Positions 13,347-13,471 of a stretch of DNA of 13,471 nt are shown in pieces. The notes beneath the pieces are model-generated. The model did no database searches. It was not told the origin of the DNA and was given only the letters and a program-made list of their open reading frames with translations. This stretch comes from Bacteroidales bacterium UBA3543 (lineage in GTDB: Bacteria > Bacteroidota > Bacteroidia > Bacteroidales > UBA932), in the NCBI GenBank assembly GCA_002376715.1, contig DFOK01000099.1, positions 1 to 13,471 of the forward strand, read 5' to 3'. Made by a program: the position numbers and the translations under genes. How positions within the stretch are numbered: the first letter of the stretch is position 1; the number at the start of each line of letters is the position of its first letter.

Positions 13347-13471
13347 TATCACTCCGATTTGTTGTTTGTTTTTTTAATGTCAGGGCTTCGGCTTTAAAAT
13401 AATCCTCCGGGGCGGGGCCCCACCCGCCCCGAAAGATTGATATAGAAATACCTCGGTATAATAAACCTCAG
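13347..13471. other. Upstream region of the pilus operon, cut by the window edge
   Basis: This gene-free leader holds the GGAG of the first pilus gene (13352-13355), an A/C-rich stretch on the coding strand, the GC-rich hairpin listed separately, and an A/T-rich end. No match to TAnnTTTG is present on the minus strand, so the operon promoter is either of another type or lies beyond the window. I see no gene here. Confidence 0.5.
13408..13431 (-). terminator. GC-rich hairpin upstream of the pilus operon
   Basis: CGGGGCGGG (13408-13416) and CCCGCCCCG (13423-13431) form a perfect 9-base stem with a 6-base loop. On the minus strand it is followed by GAGGATTATTTT, which is weakly T-rich. It may terminate transcription from an upstream gene outside the window or act as a leader hairpin of the pilus mRNA about 60 bases before the ATG. 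The terminator label is tentative. Confidence 0.4.

Noticed and set aside
13350..13352. GTG start giving two extra residues to the anchor protein.
   Set aside because: It overlaps the GGAG at 13352-13355; the ATG at 13344-13346 has proper spacing and gives the normal MKR signal peptide start.
13446..13470. Two CCTC-containing copies about 15 bases apart at the right edge, possibly a regulator site.
   Set aside because: Too short and too close to the window end to distinguish from chance.

Overview
The window looks like chromosomal DNA of a member of the order Bacteroidales (Bacteroidota). The reasons are a cluster of lipoprotein pilins of the FimB/Mfa2, Mfa1-like and DUF4906 types (type V pili, known from Porphyromonas and Bacteroides relatives), a DUF6515-type secreted protein, several close matches to the Bacteroides -7 promoter box TAnnTTTG, and mostly weak or absent Shine-Dalgarno sequences. 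Genus and species cannot be told from what is here. These family names were recognised by eye from motifs; no database search was run.

Left part (1-3915): a very short LysR-type DNA-binding protein (130-381, +) meets, tail to tail, a two-gene minus-strand unit made of a secreted Ser/Arg-rich DUF6515-like protein (1419-2774) and a family 2 glycosyltransferase (391-1401). That unit is transcribed away from galE (2878-3915, +), with a compact divergent control region between them. GalE makes UDP-galactose and the glycosyltransferase probably builds a surface glycan, so a shared role in cell-surface sugars is plausible but not shown.

Middle (3912-5716): a minus-strand pair, a small PD-(D/E)XK nuclease-fold protein (HsdR N-terminal type) overlapping by ATGA with a tRNA nucleotidyltransferase of the CCA-adding family with an HD domain. 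The latter shares its stop with galE through a palindromic TTAA.

Right part (5817-13346): a four-gene minus-strand operon of lipoproteins with gaps of 9-18 bases: a FimB/Mfa2-type anchor, a 552-residue Mfa1-like pilin, a 781-residue pilin-like protein ending in a C-type-lectin-like (DUF1566/FGE-like) domain, and a 798-residue DUF4906 protein. The three non-anchor proteins share a Thr-Lys step after the first predicted strand, a likely maturation site, while the anchor has no equivalent at that place. The operon ends at a strong hairpin (5752-5777). A GC-rich hairpin lies upstream of the first gene, near the window edge.

Nothing in the window is clearly a new class of system. The most interesting material is the pilus operon, with two large candidate tip proteins, a tandem Asp-Pro-Asp linker and a His cluster, together with the stand-alone LysR head and the low-complexity DUF6515-like protein. 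There are no tRNA or rRNA genes, insertion sequences or CRISPR arrays that I can see, and no gene-free stretch exceeds 130 bases.
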